This document shows, piece after piece, positions 1-39,240 of a stretch of DNA of 64,000 nucleotides (position 1 is the first letter of the stretch; every line of letters begins with the position of its first letter). Both the position numbers and the translations under genes were made by a program. The stretch is from assembly GCF_964204645.1 (NCBI RefSeq), contig NC_134030.1, forward strand, positions 22,015,210-22,079,209. Reading direction: 5' to 3'. The notes under the pieces are model-generated. The model ran no database searches, was not told the DNA's origin, and saw nothing but the letters and a program-made list of their open reading frames with translations. This DNA is from Tubulanus polymorphus (Eukaryota; Nemertea; Palaeonemertea; Tubulaniformes; Tubulanidae).

Positions 1-1425
1 TTAGTTTCATTTTCGTTTATGAGAAATCTGAAGTATGATTAAACCGGTTTAATCTGGATAACTGATGGGATGAAATTCATCTGGTTTATGAAATTCAGAT
101 TTAAAATCGTATTGTTTGATAAAGAGCAGTAATTGAATCAAATCTTGATCTTGATCTTGATCTTGATTCAATAAGTTTGTTCTGTATTTAATGTTCTAAT
201 CTCTACTGAACAGAATCATCAACAATGTTTGATAATATGATATGAAATCACTCACTAAGAACAAAAAGAGTGCGAAACATTCCTTCAGATAATATTCATT
301 AACCATTTAGACTATATCCTAATAGACATCTTCAGGAATACTGTATTCCTTGAGCTAGTGTAGTTTATTCAACGTTTCGACTATATCCTAATAGACATCT
401 TCAGGAATACTGTATTCCTTGAGCTAGTGTAGTTTATTCAACGTTTCGACTATATCCTAATAGACATCTTCAGGAATACTGTATTCCTTGAGCTAGTGTA
501 GTTTATGCAACGTTTCGACTATATCCTAATAGTCATCTTCATGAATACTGTATTCCTTGAGCTAGTGTAGTTTATTCAACGTTGCGACTATTTCGTAATA
601 GTCATCTTCAGCAATACCGGAGTGTACTAATAAAATCATTAGGTATTATCTATACAGCCCAGAACAAATGGACCAATTAAGTAATAAGATGTGACACAAA
701 AAATGTCAGTGCGTTTCATAAAATGCATAACCTCTGTAAAGTCAGCTAATTATAGTTTTACTGCATGTGAATTGAAATTGGTACAATGATCAAAAATATC
801 ATAGCTTTTGATTATTGTTTGCGATATTGATAAAATAAAAATGGATATAGGGACCGAAATTAAAGACTGTATGAGACATTTTTGTGATAACAATAATAAA
901 AGTCTGATTAATCATTTCTAACAGATCTTCCTTCGATGTGTCTGCTATTTCTAGCACCGCAGAACTGATCTCTTTCCCGCATGGCATTCATCGATCTACC
1001 GATCTATGTTTTCGGTAGATCATTAAACGTCAGTTCATTCATTCCTTCGTCGGAGATCTCATAAATATGTATGTGGTGTAAGAAACACTTTGGACTTAAT
1101 AAAACACCCAGAAAAAATCAAAGATAATTCTAACTGAATCAGGGGTGGAATTAGTTGAGGTATTATTAACGATTGTCACTGTTAACAGTAAAGCCGTAAT
1201 TAGTTGAATTTTCAAGAGGTTGTGCATTTTATGAAACAGACTGTAGCGGGTTATATATAGTTGTATAAAAACAGTTACAAGCTGAACACATCTAAAACAG
1301 AGTAAACTCTAGGGGCTACTGATAAAGTATTGTGAATATAAGTTAAAGTTGACGGGTATCTACATTTAGGGAGTGTGCAGTTGTATTTGGTGTTTGGTTT
1401 ATATTGTACATGTATTTATTTATAG
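1..1425 (+). other. Last intron of upstream large receptor (copy 0), partial
   Basis: This stretch matches the intron before the last exon of large receptor A (38333-39025) and the right edge of the window (63601-64000). It therefore belongs to a third copy of the large receptor whose body lies left of the window. Relative to copy A it carries an extra segment of about 0.8 kb (roughly 130-965) that includes a 69-bp tandem repeat. Apart from that repeat and a short hairpin near 990-1025 I see no coding exon in it. Confidence 0.75.
310..625. repeat. 69-bp tandem repeat, about 4.5 units
   Basis: Units begin at 310, 379, 448, 517 and 586, giving an exact 69-bp period. Each unit contains the perfect small palindrome AGGAATACTGTATTCCT. 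The array is missing from the matching intron of copy A. Confidence 0.9.
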
Positions 1426-1550
1426 AAGTTACTCGTCCGAGTAATGAAACTGCTGCTAGTGATGGTCAAAGTGCTGCTGATGATAGTCACACAAGTGATA
1501 CCGTACCGAGTGGTGATCGTGAGTGGGGTGATATCGGTACACAAGTCTAG
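1426..1550 (+). CDS. Last exon of upstream large Ig receptor (copy 0)
   Basis: This is a terminal coding exon entered in phase 1 after the acceptor TTTATTTATAG and closed by TAG at 1548-1550. It encodes about 41 residues that are Ser/Asp rich and end in DIGTQV. Copy A has the homologous exon at 39026-39240, ending in DNGTQV, but with about 30 more residues in the middle, including a YEN tyrosine motif that copy 0 lacks. The last part of the tail is thus variable in length between copies. The preceding exons lie outside the window. Confidence 0.75.
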
Positions 1551-3180
1551 TTCCTACCCGTCGTTCCCCATAAGGGTTGATTTGACACTAAAATCAGTTG
1601 TTGCATTGCAAGACATTGCATGGACAGTTTCTCACCAAACGCTGTAGGGAACCCGAAACAACGACTGGTATTCAGACTAGTACACATGATTATAACCGCC
1701 AGTCTCTAGTGGTGGAACTGGGTCTGGGTGGAACTGTGTCTAACTCACAACTGTGGAACTGTGTTTTGTATCACGCTATTATCAAGATGTTTGTTAATCT
1801 CTTTTTGGGCTCGAATCATTAGAGATTTTATACGAAAAGAAAAAGAAAAAAGATATGAACACAGTTTCTAATAAAATGTTTATCTTTGTTATTCGGTTGT
1901 ATGTAATTTCTGCGCTATTTAATTACTGTAGATCATTGATTAATTATTGCTGAAACGATTAATTGTAATTACATTAGTTAATCAAATAAATATGTTTTGC
2001 TTTTACTAAAATATACAGTGTAACTGAAGTAGATGAAATACAGTGTAACTGATGTATAGTGTAGCTGAAATACAGTGTTACTGAATGAATGTAGTATTTT
2101 ATTGTACCGTAGTTGTAACTTTATCCAGCAAAAATAAATTGTAAACGAAATTGCTTTTTGCTAAATCATCAGCGGTTGTTCTTGGGGAATATTAGGCCTA
2201 CATTGTAGTCAAACTTACGCTGTATAACTGTATTATGATACAATGTAACTGGTTTACTGTTTTACTATACATAAAATATTATGTTTTAAGTTAAAAACTG
2301 TAAAAATGCATCACTGATTGATTTGATAAGTTACTGATTCCATAAATTACTGCATTACTGAATACAGTTTCTAATAAAATATTTATCTTTGTTATTCGGT
2401 TGTATGTAATTTCTGCGCTATTTAATTACTGTAGATCATTGATTGATTATTGCTGAAACAACTAATTATAATAACATAAGTTAATCATAAAATATATTTT
2501 TTGCTTTCATAAACTCTCATAAAATACTGATTATATATTTCTCGTTTTTCGGCGTCGTATCTGTTTTTTTTTTCGCTAGCGAGAAAACTTCTCTTTGTTT
2601 TGCTGAAATCTGTGAAGGTTCACATTTGATTGTTTGACTTTTATCAGTCAAAATACTGAAATGTGCTAAAATATACAGTGTAACTGAAGTAGATGAAATA
2701 CAGTGTAACTGATCTAAAGTGTAGCTGAAATACAGTGTAACTGAATGATTGCAGTATTGTACCGTAGTTGTAACTATATCGAGCAGAAATAAATTGTAAA
2801 CGAAATTGCTTTTTGCTAAATCATCAGCGGTTGTTCTTGGGGAATATTAGGCCTACATTGTAGTCCAACTTACGCTGTATAACTGTATTATGATACAATG
2901 TAACTGGTTTACTGTTTTACTATATATAAAATATGTTTTAAGTTAAAAACTGTAAAAATGCATCACTGATTGACTGAAGTATTATCATTGAAAAATTGTG
3001 ATAAGTTTTATTTCATTTGAAAAAGTTTTGTAAAAACGTGACATTTTATGAAACCATTGATGCGGTTTATAAGATCAGCTACTTGCGGACTCCTGGTAAA
3101 ACTTTGTGCCGTGTTTTTTGCAAGAAATTTTATTCGCTTAAATAAAAGAATTTATCTTTAAAAATAAAGTCATTGTTTTC
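1551..3180 (+). other. 3' UTR of copy 0 with poly(A) signals
   Basis: This is non-coding sequence after the stop. AATAAA hexamers at 3141-3146 and 3163-3168 are shared in position with copy A (40294 and 40316), which supports them as poly(A) signals. I see no further reading frame with gene-like features. The UTR carries an internal direct duplication, listed separately. Confidence 0.6.
1861..2975 (+). repeat. Direct duplication inside the 3' UTR
   Basis: Sequence beginning ACAGTTTCTAATAAAAT at 1861 recurs at 2364. Both copies run through the same TGTATGTAATTTCTGCGC stretch, the CAGTGTAACTGAAGTAGATG motif (2017 and 2679) and the TAGGCCTACATTGTAGTC stretch. The second copy has an extra segment of about 180 bp. 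Copy A has only one such unit (39560-40140). Confidence 0.8.
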
Positions 3181-3189
3181 TTTTCTATC

Positions 3190-3410
3190 AACTCAACTGC
3201 AGCCTGAGTAGAACCGGCCCCGGGTCGGATGAGGTTGACGCTTGGTCATGTCCAGTCTTACCAATAGCTTCCCGTTAACCCCAACTCTAGCCGAATAGGA
3301 CTCGAACCTAAAATCTTCAGCGTGCCAGCCGAGCACGCTAACCACTAGACCATACACCAGTAGTTTGTAAGTGCGTGTCTGGTCAGGTGTGGTGAACATT
3401 TATCCGTGGT
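3190..3410 (-). mobile_element. tRNA-derived SINE
   Basis: On the minus strand an RNA polymerase III A box (TGGTCTAGTGG, plus positions 3342-3352) and B box (GGTTCGAGTCC, plus 3298-3308) are about 35 bp apart, as in the head of a tRNA. The sequence continues for more than 100 bp beyond the tRNA-like part, so it is a SINE and not a tRNA gene. The same insertion sits at 40345-40560, so it predates the tandem duplication. The outer ends are approximate. Confidence 0.75.
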
Positions 3411-3419
3411 GACTATCAG

Positions 3420-4110
3420 TCGGGTGTGTGGTGACTGGTGACCATTCAGGTGCGGTGACTGTCGAGTCAGATGTGGAGACACTATTCACTAACAGTGCCC
3501 GCTCTATCATTCTGTGTTACAGTTACAGCAGTTTCAATGCAATTGTCAGCAATTTCTAAGGAAGTCGTTTTGTCCAGCAGCTCCTAAAAGTTGCCTCTTT
3601 TTCCATAGATGAAGTAGTCAAAATTACACCTTGTATCCATCTCTGAGACTTCTGCCTTCCCGACATCGTGAATGTATTTTGCAATCTCTCGGAATTGATA
3701 TCTTTTATTGTATTTCATTAAGATTTTCTAATTGATATCTAAAAGTTTGATAATTTTTGATTTTTCAGTTTCTAAAAATGTATACCTTATTTTGAGTGGA
3801 ATGGATTGATTTTAGTAGAGACCCGCAGTTTATGGAGCGTAGATGGATTATAAAAGTAATAGTTCATTGACTCCATCCATCCAATAGGTGTAACATGCGA
3901 TACATTGTTAAACCATTCTTGTCGTACGTGGCGTTGACCTCTTTTACCCGACTGGTATTTCTTCACACCTAAAGGTGCTCGCGCATGTCTCCCGTTATAT
4001 CAAACGAGCACCTATACCTCTTGTGAAATAGTCATGAAATTCAACGAAAAGCTTAAGATGTAACTGATTAAAGGTGAGTTTGTTGAAGTATTTAACTCCA
4101 CTCCAGTCGG
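3420..4110. other. Intergenic spacer
   Basis: This is conserved almost base for base with 40570-41260 in the next repeat unit. I find no ORF, RNA gene or convincing promoter in it. Confidence 0.5.
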
Positions 4111-4114
4111 ATCT

Positions 4115-4258
4115 GTTCAACTCGGAGATAACCGTTCAACTCAGAGATAACCGTTCAACTCGGAGATAACCGATCAACTCGGAGATAACCGATCAACTCG
4201 GAGATAACCGTTCAACTCAGAGATAACCGTTCAACTCGGGGATAACCGTTCAACTCGG
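4115..4258 (+). repeat. 19-bp tandem repeat upstream of small receptor A
   Basis: The unit TTCAACTCGGAGATAACCG repeats with a 19-bp period about seven to eight times with single-base variants. The homologous array in front of copy B (41264-41425) differs in unit number. It lies about 0.5 kb upstream of the small receptor start codon. Confidence 0.9.
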
Positions 4259-4771
4259 ATGTTGAAATATGTTTTTGCGGCATTATTTAAGAAATACATA
4301 TCATTCAACTCGGATATCCCTCATCAAGTCGGACACGTTTTTTTGCGGTTCCAAAAGATCCGACTTGAGCGGAGTCTACTGTATTCAAGAATAAGAGTCA
4401 AACTCATACAGGCCTATATGCCACAATTTCATCTTTCAATTTTCTGACCAAAATTCTAAAATTCTAGTGAAACTTTTGACGATTTTAAAACATTTTCTGA
4501 AAGCGGTGAAAATTCTGCATTTTGTACAAAAAAATTTAGAAAGCAGTCACTATTTAATGTGCCCCTTGACTTTGGACCCCGGGGCTGATATTAAGGTCAT
4601 ACAATTATTGAAGGACGACCAGTGATTTAAACACCTTTCGCTTCCTGCTCAACGCTCGAATATATTGAATGTATCACCGGCGCTGATCATCAAAATCTTA
4701 TCTTTAACTTCCTCAATTATCAGACCAAGTGGAACTCGATTATTTTCCTTTATTCTGTACTCTGTATCACA

Positions 4772-7700
4772 ATGATGAACACACGTTCGTTCTTGATAAT
4801 ATACACGATTTTATTACAACTTGGAAACTTAAACAGCGCAGAAACATCTGGAAATAAGACGCATAATTCAAGTAAGTCACTCGAATCAATGATAGCTTTT
4901 CTGTTGTGTCGATTTCATAGATTTCTGTCGATGATAATTCATGCACCTGAGGTATTACGCGCGTGACGTCACAGATAGTTTCACCGTCGGTGTTTGAGAC
5001 TCCCGTACATAGGTCTAGCTATACTAACAAATAGGGGATTTATCAAGGGCCTGTCATGTAAATAAATTACCAAGAATCTAAGATGTTGCAGGCCCGTATG
5101 CTGCCTTTCTTTGTTGTGGGTAGTTCTCGAGTACTGTATAGGAGGGGAGTGTTTTGTGGGGATTCCCCAAGAAAACTTTGATCACTAAAGTCGTCAGTTT
5201 GAATTCATTACGTGGCTAATTTATGTATAACTTTAAACAAACGACTGTGGAGGACGATACGTGATGGGAAATGTAGTCTAAAAATTCGGAACTAGAGATT
5301 TTGCTGGGGGGAGGGGGTCACGTGGTGGAAAAAGGACCTAAATAGATTATTCGAAGTTTGTGCGTTTTACTGTTTCATAGACTATTCATATTTATTCATT
5401 CGTTTTCAGTGATTTATCCAAAACCTGTTCCCGATGGAAAACCCGATATTAAAAGAGAAGGACAATCGATTGAATATATTTGTAAAACACGTGTTAAATA
5501 TCCTACAGTTATATTCCAACAGAAGAGAAGAGATTCAGAACAATGGGAAACAATTCCAGACGAACTGATTCGTATAACTAGAAATGTGAAACATATTACT
5601 TCTGCTTCACTAGAATTCAAAGCAGATTTCAAACTGCACAATGGAACAACATTTAGATGTCTCGTTCTTAAGGAAGGCCAAACAGATTTTGATTATCTTC
5701 AGTTTGATCTAATCGTAGTTCATCGAACTGGTAAGTAACAGTTTTAAAATGTGAACCTTCCCAGTCTGGAATCCTGCTACTAAATAAACATCGAATCTAT
5801 CAAAACGAATTAATATTGAAACACAGCGTCTCTGTTACTTTTAAATTACTTCGCAGTCGATTGCATGAATTTATAGTTTAGCAGCTACGTATCAAAAGTG
5901 CGTTTATTGTAGCGTATGACATGTACATTTTCATGCATTCTAGAATTTATAGAAATAATTCTCAATAAGACGGCCATACGACTCAGCGTGAAATTCATAT
6001 TTCTGTTTAACGGATATATAGCCGACAGTTTAATTTGTTGTAGCTTCCTCTTTCATATACCCGTCATTTGTTCATCCATCTCTAATCTCCATACAAACAT
6101 ATCTTCTTGTGTCAACTACTAATTTCAAGGTCGCTTGATGAGTTGTTGATTTTACATTATGTTTATTTGATATCTAAAAACCTGAATTTCTTCATTTAAA
6201 AAGTAAAAAATTGTCGCCCTCGTCACTTTTGGAATTGGGAATAAGGCTTTTTATTTATGTCTTTTTATTTCAAAAGGGATGTAAAAATAATAAGTATCGG
6301 CCGTTCTTGTCACTTTCCCAAAAAGGGGTCGATGAGAAACAACCATATTTATTTGCGTGGCCTTAATGCACGCGTCAGTAAACTAACCAAACACAACCCA
6401 ACCACAAACAGTCTAAGTTACTTTCTACAGGTAATTGTTTTTCTCATTTCAGATTTGAATCAAATCCCGGCGACGGAAATCAGTAAATCAGGGTCAGTAT
6501 CTATTTCACTTAGCGCACTACATAAATCATATTCTATATGTAAATCATTTCTTTGTTGTCGATGCTTTTTGTGAAATAATTATGAATTGATATCTCACTC
6601 ATCTCATTGGCTTCCGATTAACAGTTCACCTATCATTATTCATCTCAATTTTCACATTTTGCCACAAAAGGTAACAGTAAGGGCAATTGCAAAATATGTG
6701 ACCTCGATATCGCTACCACGAGCCCTGCCTTTTCACATCTGGGCCCAGTTGCACAGTCTTGGCTCAAGTCCAAAAGTAGTCTTAAATCTTAAGACTAGTC
6801 TTAATTTCTTAGATTAGCTATAGAACTAAGTTGGTCTTAGACTGGTCTTAAGTCTAAGCCATGACTTTGCAACCGGCCTCTGTTCTGCTGATTTATCTTA
6901 ATTGTAAATTTCGTCCTTTTCATTCAGAGTTCGTCTGCTTACTGCTGAAAATGTGGCCTCGAAAAACAAGGTCATTATAAATTTAAGTAATAATCAAACT
7001 AACTTGTCAAATATAGTCCCCGGATCCCAGACACAGAGTCGAATTAAACCCACTGAACTGTGAACCTTGATTTAGGATATAAAAGCGAATTGAATTTTAT
7101 GATATAAACTGAATGATTAATTGATTGATATTTGCAGCTTGTGTTGAGGTTTGATTCTATTCTGTTTGTTTCTAGTTTATACCCGCGAATTGTCATCCGG
7201 TATATTCTACATCCTTCGAGTTTTCCTTTTTTTCTTTCTCTGACCAAATCGGTTTACAGACTGGACTGGACCACAAACCTGACTGGACCATGATGATAAT
7301 CTACATCGCTTGTGGAGCTATCGGTTTCCTCCTCGTCATCGTTATCATCGTTGTCATCGTCGTTTGCAGGTTTGTACTCAATAATCTCAGGCAGATTTCA
7401 TATCTAAGATAATCCCCCTATGACGTCATATTAAAACGTGAAATAATTTGATAAATCAGTGACGTTTCCCAAAAAGATGTCTTCATTCGTAAATTTGTAT
7501 CTACCCATGCGCCGATTACTGGCTGAGTCAATCCCAAATCAGCAGGAATAATTCAATATCATGACCGAAATATCCGAAATCTAAAATCTCTTCACCGCTT
7601 AAATAACCCATGTTTCAGACGCAGGCGATTGCCGGGTGAAGGTCGTGTGGAGGTTGCGACACCGCAGGTACTCGACGTCTATGACGAGTTGTATGATGAC

Positions 7701-8129
7701 ATAGATTCTGTTACTGTGACTGACAAACTGCACACCAGCGATCAGAAAGTTACTACAGATCCGTACGTGAATATTGAGGCCGGGAACGGCAAAGACACAA
7801 CTCCGTACATGGATATGGCAGCCGCGAAGGGTAAAGACACAGCTTCATATATAGATATGGAAGCCGGGAAGGGCAAAGACACAACTCCTTATATGGATAT
7901 GGGACCCGGGATAGAAGAGGATACGTACAGGAGTACGGAAACCGGGAAGGACAAACACACAACTCCTTACACGAATACCGGAGCCGAGAAGGACAAAGAT
8001 AGACATAGTTACGTGAATACCGAAGCCGGAAAGGCGCGCCATTTGAAGAAAGATACTGATGAACCCGTGAAAGATGATGTTGAACTTTATTCTTACGCTA
8101 CTGTTCAATATACTCGCAATAGGCGTTAG
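4772..8129 (+). CDS. Small Ig receptor, copy A (five exons, 361 aa)
   Basis: The exons are 4772-4871, 5410-5730, 6453-6496, 7260-7369 and 7619-8129, all with GT-AG introns; the summed length of 1086 nt is in frame. Residues 1-25 form a signal peptide with a hydrophobic core. The second exon (about residues 34-140) is one Ig domain with B-strand EYICKT and F-strand FRCLV cysteines. The fourth exon carries a membrane helix at about 167-190 followed by RRRR as stop-transfer. Tail tyrosines are described in their own entry. The short third exon uses a donor that is not perfect (CA|GTATCT); it is chosen because only it joins to the membrane exon without a stop. The Ig domain is close to the third Ig exon of the large receptor (shared QQKRR-SEQW and ADFKLHNGT motifs), so the two genes are one family. 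I infer a cell-surface signalling receptor; the ligand is unknown. Confidence 0.82.
6741..6878. mobile_element. Short foldback (MITE-like) element in small receptor A intron
   Basis: The ends are GGGCCCAGTTGCACAGTC and, inverted, GACTTTGCAACCGGCC; the interior is built from CTTAAGTC/GACTTAAG-type inverted pieces. The matching intron of copy B holds two such elements in tandem (43842-44112). Confidence 0.7.
7619..8129 (+). CDS. Tail exon of small receptor A with repeated tyrosine motifs
   Basis: Seven tyrosine repeats are spaced 14 residues apart, with one 12-residue step. They are YVNI (residue 241), YMDM (255), YIDM (269), YMDM (283), YRST (295), YTNT (309) and YVNT (323). They are separated by charged linkers of the type EAGKGKDTT. 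YxxM is the known docking motif for PI3K p85 SH2 domains and YxN that of Grb2-type SH2 domains. The end of the tail (residues 349-356) holds the closely spaced tyrosines of ELYSYATVQY, resembling an ITIM without the usual residue at -2. The binding partners are inferred from motif only. Confidence 0.8.
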
Positions 8130-9035
8130 AGGGCGCCATTGAGCAAACGACTACTGATTATACATATGCAAAACATAAGGCTAGAAACGATTGATTATTT
8201 TTCATAATCTGCTGAGCTCAAAAGTTGAATCAGCTGCATGCATACATTATTTCTTTCTAAAAATAACAGACCCGACAGTTTTAGTAATGAACTGACTACA
8301 TATCTTATTCTAGTTCACAAAAATGTTCGGGTCGACTAGGAGAAACAGTTAGGTATGATTCACTAGCCTAAGTTTTAAGTTTTTGATATACACGGCATTT
8401 GTAGATTAGACTAAGAAACATCAATCCACTTCAACAATCATTCAAATTCCACTTTTAGCAAAATCCACATGGAGAATGCTTCAGTTTACAGGGCAGTATA
8501 TATTTTATGATATTCAGCTTCCAATGGCCTATAGTTCGTAGACTCTTATGAGGAGTTTTAAGTGCCAAATTGACTTGTCAATCATCTTCAGGGGCGGATC
8601 CAAGTAAGGCCGAAACCGCCTCCCCTTATCTCTTTTGCCAAGAAAATATTTTCACAACATGGATAAGGAATGTAACAAATATAGTAGAAAGTCTTTGTCA
8701 TTCATTTTGTTCTTGATTTACTCTAGATGCCCCCAGAAAATGATCAATTCCTGATTCCCCTAAAAAGATATATAAAATATGGTATAAAATCCGTCAGTCT
8801 TATTCTTTTCTTGATGATTTCTTTTCTTTTTTCCTCTTTTACTACTTCGGTCAAACAAGATACATTACACGATGGTGAAAGCTTTCCTAAAATAGATGTG
8901 TTTTAAGATTTCATTTAGAAGTATCGACAGGACGAGGATTCCGGAATACTGGACGGTAAAACATTCCATATTGCTGGGACAGTGAACTTCAAAACTCTAT
9001 TGCCAAATGAACTTCTTGGAGACAGGTTTGACTAG
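8130..9035. other. Spacer after small receptor A, shared with copy B
   Basis: This is near-identical to 45365-46268 and contains no supported coding exon. At 8592 it has CAGGGGCGGATCCAAG, which resembles the end of an hAT-type element, but I cannot find a matching second end. Similarity with copy B stops abruptly near 9036. Confidence 0.55.
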
Positions 9036-9101
9036 ACCTGTTTGTATCTTGAATGGAACAGAGAACCACGTGGAACATGTAAGACCCTTCAAAGTCGATA
9101 C

Positions 9102-9186
9102 CTTGTTTCTCATCAAATCGCGAAGCCGCCCACGTCACTCCCGAAAGCCCAAATAGAATGATAATAATAAAGTTCGAAACCCGCAT
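9102..9186 (-). CDS. Orphan signal-peptide exon on the minus strand
   Basis: An ATG at 9186-9184 opens 28 codons with a typical secretory leader: basic start MRVSN, then hydrophobic FIIIILFGLSGVTWAA. The exon meets a good donor (CAAG|GTATCG) in phase 1, the same phase as the signal exons of the receptor genes here. A TATA box lies about 80 bp upstream on the same strand. I find no downstream exon on the minus strand before the small receptor, and copy B lacks the segment. It may be the stranded first exon of an inverted family member or the start of an unseen gene. Confidence 0.45.
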
Positions 9187-9266
9187 CAGATTGTTTACGG
9201 TCGTTTTTTTCTTTTTAGAATAAAAAACACGTGACGCGCGCGCATGATGACGCGTTGTACGGTCGT

Positions 9267-9277
9267 CTTTTTATATA
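9267..9277 (-). promoter_or_regulatory. TATA box for the minus-strand signal exon
   Basis: On the minus strand it reads TATATAAAAAG, about 80 nt before the ATG at 9186. This would place a start site near 9240 and a short leader. A CACGTG E-box lies in between near 9228. Confidence 0.4.
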
Positions 9278-9404
9278 TGTCGCTTTTTATCGATAATCAG
9301 TATTGTGTATTAGTAAGATGATATTCCTCAATCTCAGATTTCACCAAAACCTTCTTTACACTAGGATCGGGGGTCACTGTGGAAACAACTATACTGCCAG
9401 GACT

Positions 9405-9918
9405 GGTGGGTGAACCACTACCAGGTCTAGATGAACCGCTGCTAGGACTGGGTGAACCACTGCCAGGACTGGATGAACCACTGCCAGGACTAGGTGAACC
9501 ACTGCCAGGACTGGGTGAACCACTATCAGGACTGGATGAACCACTGCCAGGACTGGATGAACCACTGCCAGGACTAGGTGAACCACTGCTAGGACTGGAT
9601 GAACCGCTGCCAGGACTGGATGAACCACTGCCAGGACTGGGTGAACCACTACCAGGACTGGATGAACCACTACCAGGACTGGAGGAACCACTACCAGGAC
9701 TGGGTGAACCACTACCAGGACTGGGTGAACCGCTGCAAGGACTGGGTGAACCGCTGCCAGGACTGGGTGAACCACTACCAGGACTGGGTGAACCACTGCC
9801 AGGACTGGGTGAACTACTACCAGGACTGGGTGAACCGCTGCCAGGACTGGGTGAACCACTACCAGGACTAGGTGAACCACTGCCAGGACTGGGTGAACCA
9901 CTACCAGGACTGGGTGAA
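9405..9918 (+). repeat. 21-bp minisatellite, about 24 units
   Basis: The unit is close to GAACCACTGCCAGGACTGGGT, with G/A and C/T variants. Because 21 is a multiple of three, all frames of both strands stay open; the plus frame reads EPLPGLG or EPLPGLD. No splice context, start codon or signal supports coding, so I list it as a repeat. It is absent from copy B. Confidence 0.85.
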
Positions 9919-9920
9919 GG

Positions 9921-10830
9921 TGTAGATGGGACAATGAGTCAGTCATTGACTACGCTTATCTCCTTTACCTATTTAGGTCTTTCACAAGATTGCGTCAATT
10001 TTTTTTTCAACGACGCGATTGAATTCGTAAACGACACTATCTAATTCGTTCGTATACTCCTAATGATAACCAGGGAAGTTCATTCCCGACTACCTGTGAT
10101 ATTAACCAATGCACGTAGCAAGTTGTAACGTACAAAATAGGCAGAAATCTACGTGTTTTTATAATGGCAATAATTGAAACGTATTCTAGTGAGTAAGAGA
10201 TTAAACTGGAGGGAAACGGTAAGTAAAACATCTGCGAAGATACTTATATATTTAAAATCTTAAGTAACATTTGAAAGTGAAAGTACGATTTTACAAATGT
10301 GCATTCGTATATGTTAAACTATCTCCCACCGGCAGGGATTGAAACTTGTGTCGAATCCCTGTCGAGGGGAGGAAGGTGACGGGATAGGGGTGACTGCAGC
10401 CTACTACCATTACTACTTTACACAGCGCCAATCATATTCAATAAGGTGACTTGTGTTGTTTGGGTGATGATAAAGAAGGAAAAAGATAAGAATAGTAAAA
10501 CTGGTACAATTTGCTGACCTTTAGATAGGAATGAATCAGTATATTGATAAACTTATGTCATATCAAACCTGGGCCTTTCATTAAACTATTAGAGGATGGA
10601 GCTAGAAATATCTGATTTGAAAAAAAAACGAGGGATCTGACAAGAAATAGAGTTTAGTAGCAAATTGAAGTAAGCGTAAGATTTTATAGTGGAAAGAGAA
10701 TATACTGTAGATAAAATAACAACTTTTGTGAAAAAGTGAAATCGAAAGTATTTATTTTTGTCTTGTTATTTGGGTTATTATCATATTATACATAGTTTTT
10801 TATCGGTCGCAAATTTAAAGTCGATTAAAG
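9921..10830. other. 5' flank of large receptor A, nothing recognised
   Basis: Non-coding, AT-rich sequence without a counterpart in copy B. Near 10340-10375 a stretch (GTCGAATCCCTGTCGAGGGG) resembles one unit of the minisatellite found between the Ig3 and Ig4 exons. Confidence 0.5.
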
Positions 10831-10834
10831 CGTT

Positions 10835-10845
10835 TCTATATAAAC
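10835..10845 (+). promoter_or_regulatory. TATA box of large receptor A
   Basis: TCTATATAAAC lies about 115 bp before the start codon at 10958. A start site near 10870 would follow. A 12-codon upstream ORF (10904-10939) would then lie in the leader. Confidence 0.5.
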
Positions 10846-10957
10846 ACATACATGAGACGTGTGAGAAGAGCGCGCAGTTTACTCTACATAACATTAGATT
10901 CCAATGATACCAAGTATCCAAACATATATTTCAAGGTGACACGTTAACGCCTTGAAG

Positions 10958-39240
<28,283 letters not shown>

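Noticed and set aside
3285-3360. tRNA gene on the minus strand
   Set aside because: A and B boxes fit, but no proper acceptor stem closes and the unit continues as a longer repeated element; called a SINE. The same applies to 40430-40510.
5414-5641. Minus-strand frames opposite Ig exons (also at 13169, 42513, 51285)
   Set aside because: They are antisense shadows of the conserved Ig exons and carry the mirror of their conservation only.
6257-6574. 105-codon plus-strand frame across the short third exon of small receptor A
   Set aside because: Only 6453-6496 is in the receptor frame with both splice sites; the rest is intron with an unrelated sequence in copy B frames.
9389-10044. Long repeat-encoded proteins EPLPGLG (plus) and VVHPVLA (minus)
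   Set aside because: Both follow from a 21-bp tandem repeat being a multiple of three; no leader, splice sites or counterpart in copy B.
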